A stretch of DNA of 64,000 nt, taken from NCBI RefSeq assembly GCF_030149505.1, contig NZ_JASBRN010000082.1, positions 1 through 64,000 on the forward strand, written 5' to 3'. This DNA comes from Nocardioides sp. (GTDB lineage Bacteria; Actinomycetota; Actinomycetes; Propionibacteriales; Nocardioidaceae). Each line of letters starts with the position of its first letter. Within the stretch, counting starts at the first letter, position 1. The notes under the pieces are model-generated. The model was not told where the DNA came from. It did not search any database and saw nothing but the letters and a program-made list of their open reading frames with translations. Position numbers and translations under genes: made by a program. Shown here in pieces: positions 23,791-31,671 of the stretch.

Positions 23791-24786
23791 TCAGCCAGGG
23801 CGGACGGCCCCGACGTACGGCATGGAGTTCAGCGGGGCGACCCGCACACCCGAGCTGGGATTGGCCGCGTCGACGATCATCCCGTTGCCGAGGTAGATCC
23901 CGACGTGGCTGATCGGGCTGTAGTAGAAGACCAGGTCACCGGGCTGGAGGGCGCTCTCGGCGATCCGCGTGCCCGAGGAGAACTGCGCGCTCGAGGAGTG
24001 CGGCAGGCTGATGCCGGCCGCGCGGTAGGCCATCATCGTGAGCCCCGAGCAGTCGAAGGCGCTGGGCCCGGCGGCACCGTAGACGTAGGCCTTGCCGACC
24101 TGGGCCATGGCGTACTGGATCGCCGCGCCGGCCCGGCCGGAGGCGGGCACGTCGGTGGGGAGCCGCTCGCTGTCGCGGGAGACGATCTCCTCGCGCTCGT
24201 CGGCCTCGAGCCGCGCGAGGAGGCCCTCGGCCTCCTCCAGCTTCTCCTCGATGGTCGCCTTCTCCTCGGCGAGCCGCTCCTCGAGCTGCGCGACCTCGTT
24301 GGTGCGCTGCGAGGTGGCCTGGTGCCGGATGTCCAGCGCCTTGACCTCGCCCGCGTAGGTGTCGAAGAGCTGGTCGGTGAGGTCGTCGTAGGCCGTCATC
24401 GTGGACAGCTGCGAGAGGAAGTCCGAGGGGTCACCGGACAGGGCGACCTGGCCGACGGCGGAGAGCGTGTGCCCCTCGTAGGTGCGGATGACGGCGTCGC
24501 GGACCTGCTCGCGCACCGCGCGCAGGCGCCGGTCCTGGCGGGACTGGTCGGAGCTCACGGCGGCGAGGTCGCGCTCGAGCTCCTCCAGCTCCAACCGGGC
24601 GTCGTTGTAGCGCTCGGAGGCCTGCTCGGCCTCGTGGTAGAGCCGGTCGACCCGGGCCTCGACGTCGGCGATGTCGGGCTCCGCCTGGGCGGGGGTCGAG
24701 GGGACCAGGCCCACCAGACCGGCCAGCAGGGCGCCCGAGATCAGGCTGGTGATTCGCGTACGACGCTGCAGCACGAGCGAGGGCAC
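23791..24786 (-). CDS. secreted NlpC/P60 peptidoglycan endopeptidase (RipA/RipC-like)
   Basis: This is a 331-residue cell-wall hydrolase. It has a signal peptide (TRITSLISGALLAGLVGLVPSTPAQA), a long coiled coil (about 38-200, with ADVEARVDRLYHEAEQASERYNDARLELEELERD), and a C-terminal NlpC/P60 domain (about 225-331). The catalytic Cys is in SAFDCSGLTMMAYRAAG, His in PISHVGIYLGNG, and the third polar residue is in VDAANPSSG. It should cleave D-Glu-mDAP bonds in peptidoglycan during division, and the coiled coil may mask the active site. It resembles M. tuberculosis Rv2190c in place and layout. A promoter is visible upstream on the same strand. Confidence 0.88.
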   Translation of the reverse strand: MPSLVLQRRTRITSLISGALLAGLVGLVPSTPAQAEPDIADVEARVDRLYHEAEQASERYNDARLELEELERDLAAVSSDQSRQDRRLRAVREQVRDAVIRTYEGHTLSAVGQVALSGDPSDFLSQLSTMTAYDDLTDQLFDTYAGEVKALDIRHQATSQRTNEVAQLEERLAEEKATIEEKLEEAEGLLARLEADEREEIVSRDSERLPTDVPASGRAGAAIQYAMAQVGKAYVYGAAGPSAFDCSGLTMMAYRAAGISLPHSSSAQFSSGTRIAESALQPGDLVFYYSPISHVGIYLGNGMIVDAANPSSGVRVAPLNSMPYVGAVRPG

Positions 24787-24851
24787 TCCTTGGAGTCACG
24801 CGGCACCCGCGCGGACCCGTCCCCGGTCCGCTCCCACGAGCACCCCGCGCG

Positions 24852-24881
24852 ACGGTAGCCGTTCGTCTCGCGGCCGACCAA
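24852..24881 (-). promoter_or_regulatory. promoter of the NlpC/P60 gene
   Basis: Read on the minus strand, a -35 TTGGTC (24876-24881) and -10 TACCGT (24852-24857) are separated by 18 bases. A leader of about 60 bases follows to the NlpC/P60 start at 24786. Two copies of TGCGGTGAAA lie directly upstream of the -35 (see the adjacent repeat). Confidence 0.5.
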
Positions 24882-24882
24882 G

Positions 24883-24915
24883 TTTCACCGCACGTCGCGC
24901 GGGGATTTCACCGCA
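24883..24915 (-). promoter_or_regulatory. direct repeats upstream of the NlpC/P60 promoter
   Basis: Two identical decamers, TTTCACCGCA on the plus strand, occur at 24883-24892 and 24906-24915, 23 bases apart. They are just upstream of the -35 hexamer, where an activator would bind. The second is embedded in a short inverted repeat (GGGATT ... AATCCC). The regulator is not identifiable; actinobacterial cell-wall hydrolase promoters are often controlled by MtrA, whose site I do not claim to see here. Confidence 0.4.
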
Positions 24916-24995
24916 ATCCCGGCCGGAACCGGCAGCATCTCGTCACTCCAGTCACGGAGGTCCCACCCGTCACAGCGCGGCTGCACGGCTGCCGG

Positions 24996-25244
24996 TCAGG
25001 CGGTCGCCGCTCCCGGGTGCCGTCCGTCGGTGTGCGGGTCGTGCGCCCCCTCCCCCGGGCCGTCGCTGGCCGTCACCAGCCGCAGCGGCGGCACCAGCCC
25101 TCCCGCGGCGAGGGCCCCGAGCAGCTCGCGGTCCTCCTCGTCGAAGGAGAGCTCGGGGGGTGGCCCGAGCAGCACCGTGACCACGCAGTCGTGGCAGGCC
25201 AGTCCGCGCACCACGCAGGTGTCGCAGTCGATCCTCGTCGTCAT
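24996..25244 (-). CDS. small conserved CxxC protein
   Basis: This encodes 82 residues from ATG 25242-25244. The N-terminus MTTRIDCDTCVVRGLACHDCVVTVLLG contains two closely spaced pairs (CDTC, CHDC), a layout that could bind zinc or an iron-sulfur centre. The rest is acidic with a hydrophobic stretch (ELLGALAAGGLVPPLRLV). I have seen similar short proteins annotated as hypothetical in actinobacteria, but no function is known to me. It is transcribed in the same direction as the NlpC/P60 gene 209 bases upstream of it and is divergent from the membrane protein gene at 25387. Confidence 0.6.
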   Translation of the reverse strand: MTTRIDCDTCVVRGLACHDCVVTVLLGPPPELSFDEEDRELLGALAAGGLVPPLRLVTASDGPGEGAHDPHTDGRHPGAATA

Positions 25245-25386
25245 GTCCGTGACGGTGGCAGGGCCCACCGACAGTGTGGGCCCGGGCGTGTCGCAGCGAG
25301 TCGTGAAGTGTGCCGCGCACCCGCCCGGCCCCGTTCCGCTGCGCGCCGGCACGAGCACGTGAGAACGTCTGCCGGTGGGAGGCACG

Positions 25387-26745
25387 ATGACCGGGCATCG
25401 ACGCTGGCTGGGCGCACTGCTGGCAGCCGCGCTGCTGGCCGTGCTCGTGGGCACGACGGCCTCGTCGCCGTCCGTCGACGCCGCCTCGGCCAGCCTCCAG
25501 GGGTGGCGCATCGCGACGTCCGGCGAGCCGTGGCTGGAGGACGTCGACCTCGACGCGACGCCGTACGACTACGACTCCCCGCCCTACTGGACCGGGCCCA
25601 GCGAGCACGGCCACGAGGTCGTCTTCCGCTCCCCGGGCATCACGGCGGCCTCGGTCCCGGCCTACCTCGGCGCCGGCTCGGACCCCGCCGACTTCCGCAT
25701 CCGCCCGGCCGGCGTGGTCGCGGCCGTGATCGTCTGGCTCGCGGTGCTCCTCATCTTCAGCGCGCTGCGGCCGAGGCTGGGGGCCCGGCTCGCCGGAGGC
25801 GTGGCCGCTGTCCTGGCCCTGGGTACGCCGTTGTGGAGCGTCGCCGCCGACGCCATGTGGCCGCACACGCTGACCGTGTTCGGCCTCGCGGGCATGGCCT
25901 GGGCCGCCAGCCGCGACCGGTGGCTGCTGGCCGGGGTGCTCGGCGGGGTCGGCCTCACCGGCCGCCTCCACCTCTCGTTGGCCGTGGCCGTGCTGGGCAC
26001 CGGCGTCGGTCTCGCCCGGCGCAGCTGGCGCCCCGTCCTCCTGGTCGCGGCCGGGAGCCTGCCCTTCCTGGCCCTGGCCGCGGGCTGGAGCCGCTGGCTG
26101 TACGGCGAGTGGGACCCCGCCGGCGGCTACCCGCAGGCCGACGCCTACGCGGAGCGGGCGACCTCGCAGTCCCTGCTCGACACGCTCGCCAACGAGGCCG
26201 GGCTCTGGGTCTCGCTCGACCGGGGCTTCCTGGTGTGGACACCCGTGGCCGTCCTGCTGCTTCCTGCCCTGGTCCGGTCCTGGCGGCACCAGCCGGACTG
26301 GGCGCGGGTCATGGTCCTGGGCGGGCTGGTCTACACCGTCGTCCAGGGCCTGATGAACCACTTCGCCGGCGGCTCGGCCTTCTACGGCTACCGGCTGACC
26401 CTCGAACTGCTGCTCAGCCTCACCCCGGCCCTCGCCCTCGCCGTGCCGCACGCGGGCCGGCTGGCCCGGTCCGCGCTGCCGTTCGTCGCCGGGCTCCAGG
26501 TCGGCGCGACCGCCGTCGGCGCCGTGTTCGACAGCCCCGGCCTCCCGCTGGAGCGCGCCTGGACCGGCAACGCCTTCCTCGAGATCCTCGTCGGGGCGCC
26601 GGTGCTGGTCGGCCCGTGGCTGCTCTGCGGGTTCCTCGGCGTGCTGGTCGTCCGAGTCCTGGCGGACGGTACCGGGCAAGCGAGCAGGCCCTCGACTGCG
26701 GAGGCCGTCGACTCAGCCCCGGAGCAGGCCCACCAGCGCGGCTGA
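25387..26745 (+). CDS. polytopic membrane protein, possible GT-C-type glycosyltransferase
   Basis: This encodes 452 residues with about nine to ten membrane helices and an exposed loop after the first helix (about 45-100). Short motifs such as ADAMWPHTLTVFGLAGMAWAASRDRWLLAGVLGGVGLTGRLHLSL and LWVSLDRGFLVWTPVAVLLLPAL occur in actinobacterial membrane glycosyltransferase-like proteins, but no catalytic DxD/ExD motif is decisive. ATG 25387 has GGGAGG spaced 4 bases away, so it is preferred over GTG 25375. The C-terminus overlaps the convergent NYN gene by 33 bases. The assignment is tentative. Confidence 0.65.
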   Translation: MTGHRRWLGALLAAALLAVLVGTTASSPSVDAASASLQGWRIATSGEPWLEDVDLDATPYDYDSPPYWTGPSEHGHEVVFRSPGITAASVPAYLGAGSDPADFRIRPAGVVAAVIVWLAVLLIFSALRPRLGARLAGGVAAVLALGTPLWSVAADAMWPHTLTVFGLAGMAWAASRDRWLLAGVLGGVGLTGRLHLSLAVAVLGTGVGLARRSWRPVLLVAAGSLPFLALAAGWSRWLYGEWDPAGGYPQADAYAERATSQSLLDTLANEAGLWVSLDRGFLVWTPVAVLLLPALVRSWRHQPDWARVMVLGGLVYTVVQGLMNHFAGGSAFYGYRLTLELLLSLTPALALAVPHAGRLARSALPFVAGLQVGATAVGAVFDSPGLPLERAWTGNAFLEILVGAPVLVGPWLLCGFLGVLVVRVLADGTGQASRPSTAEAVDSAPEQAHQRG

Positions 26746-28005
26746 CGGCACCGCCCGGGCGCCGGCCCGCTGGGCCCGCGCCTGCACCTCGCGGTCGTCG
26801 CTGACCACAAGCACCACGCGCCCGCGCGGCTCGGCCTCGACCAGCTCGCCGATAACCTGGTCGGCGATGACGCCCTGGGGGCTGAAGAGCACCTTGACCC
26901 CGCGGGGTGCCGCGGTGGGCGGCCGGGTCTCGGCGTCGGCGCCGTCGAAGACGACCGTGGTCTCGGCACCGGTGCGGGCGACGAGCGGCCCCATCGCGCC
27001 GAGCAGCCGCGTCCGCTGCGCCTCCAGCGAGGAGGACGACCAGGTGCTCATCGAGACGTTGTAGCCGTCGACCACGAGCCGGGCGCGCGGCAGCGCGAGG
27101 TACTGCTCCAGCAGCGCCGGCCCCACCTCGGGCACCGCGCGCGCACCGACGGCCGCGAGCGTGGCGGCCAGGGTCTCCTCGACCCGCTCGCCGGGGGTCG
27201 AGGTGCTCGGGGGCAGGGCCAGCTCTCGGCGCAGCCCGGCAGTGGCCTCCAGGATCGTGTCGAGCAGCACCCGCGTCCGCGCGGTCGCGTGCTCGCGCTC
27301 GCTGCGCGTCCCGCGACGCCCTTCCAGCGCCTCGGCCTCCAACCGCTCCACCTCGGCGCGCAGCCTGCGCACCTCCTTCTCCCGCGCGGCCAGGGCTACT
27401 TCAGCCGCGGCCCGCGCCTCCTCCGCCTCGCGTGCGGCGCGCACGGCCTCCTGGTCGACGTCGCGCCCCTTGGCCCGTGCCTCCCCCAGCTTGCGGCGCA
27501 GCTGGGTGACCTCGGCCTTGTACCCCTCTACCTGCTGCTTGTACGACGCCCGCACCTCTCGCAGCTCTGCCTCGGCCTGCTCGGCGCGCTGCTGCCACCG
27601 CTCGTCCCGGGCGGCCGCGACGACCTGCGCCTGCTGGGCGGCCTGCTGCTCCACGACGCTGACCGAGTCGTCGAGCCGACGGGTCCACCCCTGCGGCCGC
27701 ACCAGCCAGTCGAGGGCCGCGGCCTCGAGCGCGTCGTGCATGGTGCCGTCGCGCAGGGCGCGCAGCTCGTCCTGCCGGCGTACCGAGACCTGGTGGGCCA
27801 CCCGGTCTCGCAGCGCCGCGTCGTCGAGCCCCGCCGTGATGGCGGCCGCGCCGAGCCGCGCCCTGCGGGCGGGGGCGAAGGCGGCCACCTTCCGCAGCGG
27901 CGCCGGGAGCTGCGCTACGTCCGGCAGCACGTCCGCGACCAGGGTCAGGACCCGCGTCCGCACCGCGACCGGCAGCTCCTCGAGCCGGATCGTCCCGTCC
28001 TCCAC
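26713..28005 (-). CDS. NYN-domain (Rae1/YacP-like) ribonuclease with coiled coil
   Basis: This encodes about 430 residues. The N-terminal ~130 are helical (LPVAVRTRVLTLVADVLPDVAQLPAPLRKVAAFAPARRARLGAAAI). A long coiled coil runs from about 140 to 270 (QAEAELREVRASYKQQVEGYKAEVTQLRRKL). The C-terminal PIN-like NYN domain (about 320-430) has acidic clusters in LVVDGYNVSMSTW, VVFDGADAE and VVLVVSDDREVQARAQRAGA. YacP/Rae1 proteins cleave mRNA on the ribosome. GGGAGGAGG precedes a GTG-GTG pair; 28003-28005 has the better spacing, 28006-28008 the other option. The extended coiled-coil arm is a feature of actinobacterial members. Confidence 0.8.
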   Translation of the reverse strand: MEDGTIRLEELPVAVRTRVLTLVADVLPDVAQLPAPLRKVAAFAPARRARLGAAAITAGLDDAALRDRVAHQVSVRRQDELRALRDGTMHDALEAAALDWLVRPQGWTRRLDDSVSVVEQQAAQQAQVVAAARDERWQQRAEQAEAELREVRASYKQQVEGYKAEVTQLRRKLGEARAKGRDVDQEAVRAAREAEEARAAAEVALAAREKEVRRLRAEVERLEAEALEGRRGTRSEREHATARTRVLLDTILEATAGLRRELALPPSTSTPGERVEETLAATLAAVGARAVPEVGPALLEQYLALPRARLVVDGYNVSMSTWSSSSLEAQRTRLLGAMGPLVARTGAETTVVFDGADAETRPPTAAPRGVKVLFSPQGVIADQVIGELVEAEPRGRVVLVVSDDREVQARAQRAGARAVPSAALVGLLRG

Positions 28006-28138
28006 CACTGCCTCCTCCCGCCGAGCGCTGCCACGAGGGCCGTAGCGGCACCCGGCCGGCACGCCTGGGGCGTGCCGCGCCTCCAGCCTAGGACCTGGCC
28101 CGACCGCGCGCCGCCGCACCGTTGTCGGTGCCCCGATC

Positions 28139-28144
28139 TAGCGT
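28139..28144 (+). promoter_or_regulatory. -10 element TAGCGT, leaderless start
   Basis: TAGCGT ends 7 bases before the GTG at 28152, so transcription would begin at or one base before the start codon. No ribosome site precedes that GTG. This favours GTG 28152 over the upstream TTG at 28122. Confidence 0.5.
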
Positions 28145-28151
28145 CCTCGAC

Positions 28152-29930
28152 GTGAGCAGTCGTGCCGGGGCCCAGGTCTCCTGGGAGAGCCAGCGGACCT
28201 TCGACGAGCTCGGCCGCCCCCTGCGCGACCTCACCTTCTGCGTGGTGGACCTGGAGACCACCGGCGGCTCCCCCACCTCCGGCTCGATGATCACGGAGAT
28301 CGGCGCGGTCAAGGTCCGGGGCGGCGAGGTGCTCGGCGAGTTCCAGACCCTGGTCGACCCCGGCACCGCGATCCCGCCCTTCATCGCGGTGCTCACCGGC
28401 ATCACCAACGGCATGGTCGCCGGGGCCCCCACGATCGACAGTGCGCTCCCGGCCTTCCTGGAGTTCGCGACCGGCACGGTGCTGGTCGCCCACAACGCGC
28501 CCTTCGACGTCGGCTTCCTGCAGCACTTCGCCGCACAGCAGCAGCGCCCCTGGCCCCGGTTCGAGGTGGTCGACACCGCCCGCCTGGCCCGACGGGTCAT
28601 CACCCGCGACGACGCGCCCAACTGCAAGCTCTCCTCCCTCGCCCGGCTCTTCGGGGCCGCCACGACGCCCAACCACCGCGCGCTGGCCGACGCGCGGGCC
28701 ACCGTCGACGTGCTGCACGGGCTGATGGAGCGGCTCGGCGGCCTGGGGGTGCACACGCTCGAGGAGCTGCAGACCTTCACCTCGCGCGTCACCACCGCGC
28801 AGCGCAAGAAGCGCCACCTGGCCGAGGGCCTGCCGCACTCCCCCGGCGTCTACCTCTTCCGCGACCAGGCCGAGCGGGTGCTGTACGTCGGCACCAGCAA
28901 GGACCTCCGCACCCGCGTCCGCTCCTACTTCACCGCCTCCGAGACCCGGTCACGCATGGGCGAGATGGTCGGGCTGGCCTCCTCGGTCACCGCGATCGAG
29001 TGCGCCACGCCGCTGGAGGCAGCCGTGCGCGAGCTGCGGCTGATCGCCGAGCACAAGCCGCGCTACAACCGCCGCTCCCGGCACCCGGAGAAGACCCACT
29101 TCGTCAAGCTCACCCGCGAGCCCTGGCCGCGGCTCTCGCTGGTGCCGCGCGTGCTCGACGACGACGCGGACTACCTCGGCCCGTTCGGTTCGCGGAAGGC
29201 TGCCCAGTCCTGCCTCGAGGCTCTCCACGAGACCTTCCCGGTGCGCCAGTGCGCCGACCGCATCGGCCCGCGCACCACCCGCACCCCCTGCGTCCTGGCC
29301 GAGATGGGCCGCTGCCTGTCGCCCTGCGACGGATCCGCCGACGAGGCGACGTACGCCGCCGTCGTCCGACAGCTGCGCGACACCCTGCTGCGCCGCCCCG
29401 ACCTGGTCGTCGAGCAGATCAACCACCGGATGGCCGGCCTGGCCGACGACGAGCGCTTCGAGGAGGCGGGGGTCCACCGCGACCGGCTGGCGGCGTTCGT
29501 GCGCGCGGCCGCGCGCACCCAGCGCGTCGGTGCGCTCAGCGGCTGCCACGAGGTGGTCGCGGCCCGCCGCGAGGACGACGGCCGCTGGGCGGTCCACGTG
29601 GTCCGCTTCGGGCGGCTGGCCGCCGCCGGGGTCATCCCCTCCGGCGCCGACGCCGGGGCCTACGTCGAGCAGCTCCGGGCTGGCGCCGAGACCGTGCGCA
29701 CGGCTCCCGGCCCGGTGCCGGCGGCGACCGTCGAGGAGACCGAGAAGATCCTCGCCTGGCTCGAGCAGCCCGGCATCCGGCTGGTCGACGTCACCGGCGA
29801 GTGGGTGTGCCCGGTCGCCGGCGCCGTCCGCGAGCTGGGCGTGCACGACCGGGTGCGCGACTCCCGGCGCGCCCTGGCCGATCCCACGGAGCGGCGCGGC
29901 CTGCGACCCACCCACCGTCCGGCGCGATGA
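28152..29930 (+). CDS. DEDDh exonuclease fused to UvrC-like GIY-YIG nuclease
   Basis: This 592-residue fusion has an N-terminal DnaQ-type 3'-5' exonuclease domain (about 15-195) with CVVDLETTGGSPTSG (ExoI Asp/Glu), VAHNAPFDVGFL (ExoII) and NHRALADARATVDVL (ExoIII His/Asp). From ~225 a UvrC N-terminal half follows: SPGVYLFRDQAERVLYVGTSKDLRTRVRSYF (GIY-YIG), AVRELRLIAEHKPRYNRRSR, and a C-terminal UvrC-like region with conserved Cys (ADRIGPRTTRTPCVLAEMGRCLSPC). It resembles M. tuberculosis Rv2191 in architecture and place. A role in nucleotide excision or single-strand processing is inferred from the domains. Confidence 0.87.
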   Translation: MSSRAGAQVSWESQRTFDELGRPLRDLTFCVVDLETTGGSPTSGSMITEIGAVKVRGGEVLGEFQTLVDPGTAIPPFIAVLTGITNGMVAGAPTIDSALPAFLEFATGTVLVAHNAPFDVGFLQHFAAQQQRPWPRFEVVDTARLARRVITRDDAPNCKLSSLARLFGAATTPNHRALADARATVDVLHGLMERLGGLGVHTLEELQTFTSRVTTAQRKKRHLAEGLPHSPGVYLFRDQAERVLYVGTSKDLRTRVRSYFTASETRSRMGEMVGLASSVTAIECATPLEAAVRELRLIAEHKPRYNRRSRHPEKTHFVKLTREPWPRLSLVPRVLDDDADYLGPFGSRKAAQSCLEALHETFPVRQCADRIGPRTTRTPCVLAEMGRCLSPCDGSADEATYAAVVRQLRDTLLRRPDLVVEQINHRMAGLADDERFEEAGVHRDRLAAFVRAAARTQRVGALSGCHEVVAARREDDGRWAVHVVRFGRLAAAGVIPSGADAGAYVEQLRAGAETVRTAPGPVPAATVEETEKILAWLEQPGIRLVDVTGEWVCPVAGAVRELGVHDRVRDSRRALADPTERRGLRPTHRPAR

Positions 29931-29967
29931 CACCGACCGCACCGCTCGGCGCCGGTACGGTGAGCCG

Positions 29968-30246
29968 GTGATCACCGCCATCGTCTTCGTCAAGGCCGAC
30001 GTCGCCCGGATCCCCGAGGTCGCCGAGGCGATCGCCGCCATCGACGGCGTCTCGGAGGTCTACTCCGTGACCGGCCAGATCGACCTCATCGCCCTGGTCC
30101 GGGTGCGCCACCACGACGACGTGGCTGCAGTCGTGGCCGACCGGCTCAACAAGGTGCCGGGCGTGACCGACACCGAGACCCACATCGCCTTCCGGGCCTA
30201 CTCCCGCCACGACCTGGAGTCGGCCTTCTCCCTCGGCCTGGACTGA
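29968..30246 (+). CDS. Lrp/AsnC ligand-binding (RAM) domain protein
   Basis: This encodes 92 residues comprising only the ligand-binding RAM domain of Lrp/AsnC regulators: ITAIVFVKADVARIPEVAEAIAAIDGVSEVYSVTGQIDLIALVRVR ... VPGVTDTETHIAFRAYSRHD. There is no helix-turn-helix. Stand-alone RAM domains (SraA/DM-type) bind amino acids and can modify Lrp-type regulators. GTG 29968 is 7 bases after a TACGGT hexamer (29956-29961), which is the leaderless spacing. It sits between the exonuclease gene and a membrane protein gene and close to trpD, so an amino-acid sensing role is plausible. Confidence 0.82.
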   Translation: MITAIVFVKADVARIPEVAEAIAAIDGVSEVYSVTGQIDLIALVRVRHHDDVAAVVADRLNKVPGVTDTETHIAFRAYSRHDLESAFSLGLD

Positions 30247-30256
30247 GCCCGCCGGC

Positions 30257-31654
30257 GTGGTCTCGCGGCTCGCGCGCACCTGGCTGCCCGCCCTCCTGCT
30301 GCTCGGCGTCCTCGTGGCCGTCGCGCGCCGGGCGGCGCGCCCCCTGACCAACACCGACACCTACTTCCACCTGCGCTTCGGCAGCGAGTTCCTCTCGGGC
30401 TGGTCGTTGACGGATCCGGGCAGCGTCACCCCGCTCGCGACGCGTGACTGGGTGCCCACGCAGTGGCTCCCCCAGGTCGTCATGGCCTGGGCCGAGGGCC
30501 TCGCGGGGCTGCCCGGCGTGGCCTGGTTCTCCGGCCTCCAGCTGGTCCTGTTCGTGCTCGCCGTGACCTGGACCTGTCGCCGCCGGGCCGACCTGCTGGT
30601 GGTCGCCGTCGTCGTCGCCGTGACCGTCGTCGCCTGTGCCCCCGCGCTGTCCGCGCGCCCGCAGGTCCTCAGCTACGCCTTCATGGCACTCACCGTCCAC
30701 GCCTGGTGGGTGGCCGCGCACACCGGCGCCCGCCCCTGGCTGCTGGTGCCACTCACCTGGTTCTGGGCGATGTGGCACGGCATGTGGCCCTTCGCCCTCG
30801 TCGTCGGCGCCGTCGGTGTCCTGGCCGCCGTGCTGCACCGCCGTCCCCCCGCCCGGGAGGTACGCCGCCAGCTGGCCGTCCTGGGGTCGTGCGCGCTCGC
30901 GGCGGCCGTGACCCCGGTAGGGCCGGCGCTGTACCCGGCGGTCCTCGTCGTGGCCGGGCGCGGCCGGTTCTTCGCCGAGTGGGCCGCCCCGGACTTCACC
31001 AGCGCCAACGGTGCGGCCCTGATGCTGCTCGCGGCGGTCGCCCTGCTCGTCTGGCTGCGCCGCGGCGCGGACTGGCCGACGGTGCTGTTCCTCGGCCTGG
31101 GGCTCGGGCTGGCCCTCTACTCCAACCGCACCATGCCGCTGGCCGCCGTGACCCTGGCCCCGCTCGCTGCGGCGGCGCTGCAGTCGCTCGTGACCGAGCC
31201 GCGACGACCCCTCGCTCCCCGCGAGGCCCAGATCGCCCTCGGCTCCGCCGTCGCCACGCTCGTCGTGCTGGCCCTCGTGGTGACCCGGACCGCGGACGAG
31301 CCGCCGACCCAGCCGAGCTGGGTCGACCGCGAGCTGGGCGCACTCCCGGACGGCACCGTGGTCCTCAACGACTGGGGCGACGGCGGCCTGGTGATGTGGG
31401 CCCACCCGCAGCTGCACCTGGTGATGCACGGCTACGGCGACACCTTCACCACCGAGGAGCTGGAGCGCAACAGCGACATCCTCGACCTCGAGCGCGGCTG
31501 GCAGGACCTGGTGCGCGGCACCGGGGCCGAGGTCGCGTTCCTGCGCACCGACCACCCGCTCACCGCGGCCCTCGAGGACGCCGGCTGGATCGTCGAGGAG
31601 ACCTCCGAGGAGGTCGAGCTGCTCACCGCGCCCACCGGGTGGGACGCGGGCTGA
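30257..31654 (+). CDS. polytopic membrane protein, GT39/GT-C-like
   Basis: This encodes 465 residues with about ten helices. Near the N-terminus it has LTNTDTYFHLRFGSEFLSGWSLTDPGSVTPLATRDWVPTQWLPQVVMA, which resembles the first extracytoplasmic loop of GT-C-like membrane transferases, where an Asp is catalytic. The C-terminal ~95 residues are soluble (LGALPDGTVVLNDWGDGGLVMWAHPQLHLVMHGYGDTFT ... ). The start is GTG 30257, 10 bases after the Lrp-like gene, so co-transcription is likely. It ends 18 bases before the convergent trpD. No lysine is present. The function is not established. Confidence 0.66.
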   Translation: MVSRLARTWLPALLLLGVLVAVARRAARPLTNTDTYFHLRFGSEFLSGWSLTDPGSVTPLATRDWVPTQWLPQVVMAWAEGLAGLPGVAWFSGLQLVLFVLAVTWTCRRRADLLVVAVVVAVTVVACAPALSARPQVLSYAFMALTVHAWWVAAHTGARPWLLVPLTWFWAMWHGMWPFALVVGAVGVLAAVLHRRPPAREVRRQLAVLGSCALAAAVTPVGPALYPAVLVVAGRGRFFAEWAAPDFTSANGAALMLLAAVALLVWLRRGADWPTVLFLGLGLGLALYSNRTMPLAAVTLAPLAAAALQSLVTEPRRPLAPREAQIALGSAVATLVVLALVVTRTADEPPTQPSWVDRELGALPDGTVVLNDWGDGGLVMWAHPQLHLVMHGYGDTFTTEELERNSDILDLERGWQDLVRGTGAEVAFLRTDHPLTAALEDAGWIVEETSEEVELLTAPTGWDAG

Positions 31655-31671
31655 CCGGCGACCGGCGGGAG

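Noticed and set aside
24787..24995. ydaO-type riboswitch before the NlpC/P60 gene
   Set aside because: Such switches control related genes in other actinobacteria, but I could not find the conserved core; a promoter and direct repeats are seen instead.
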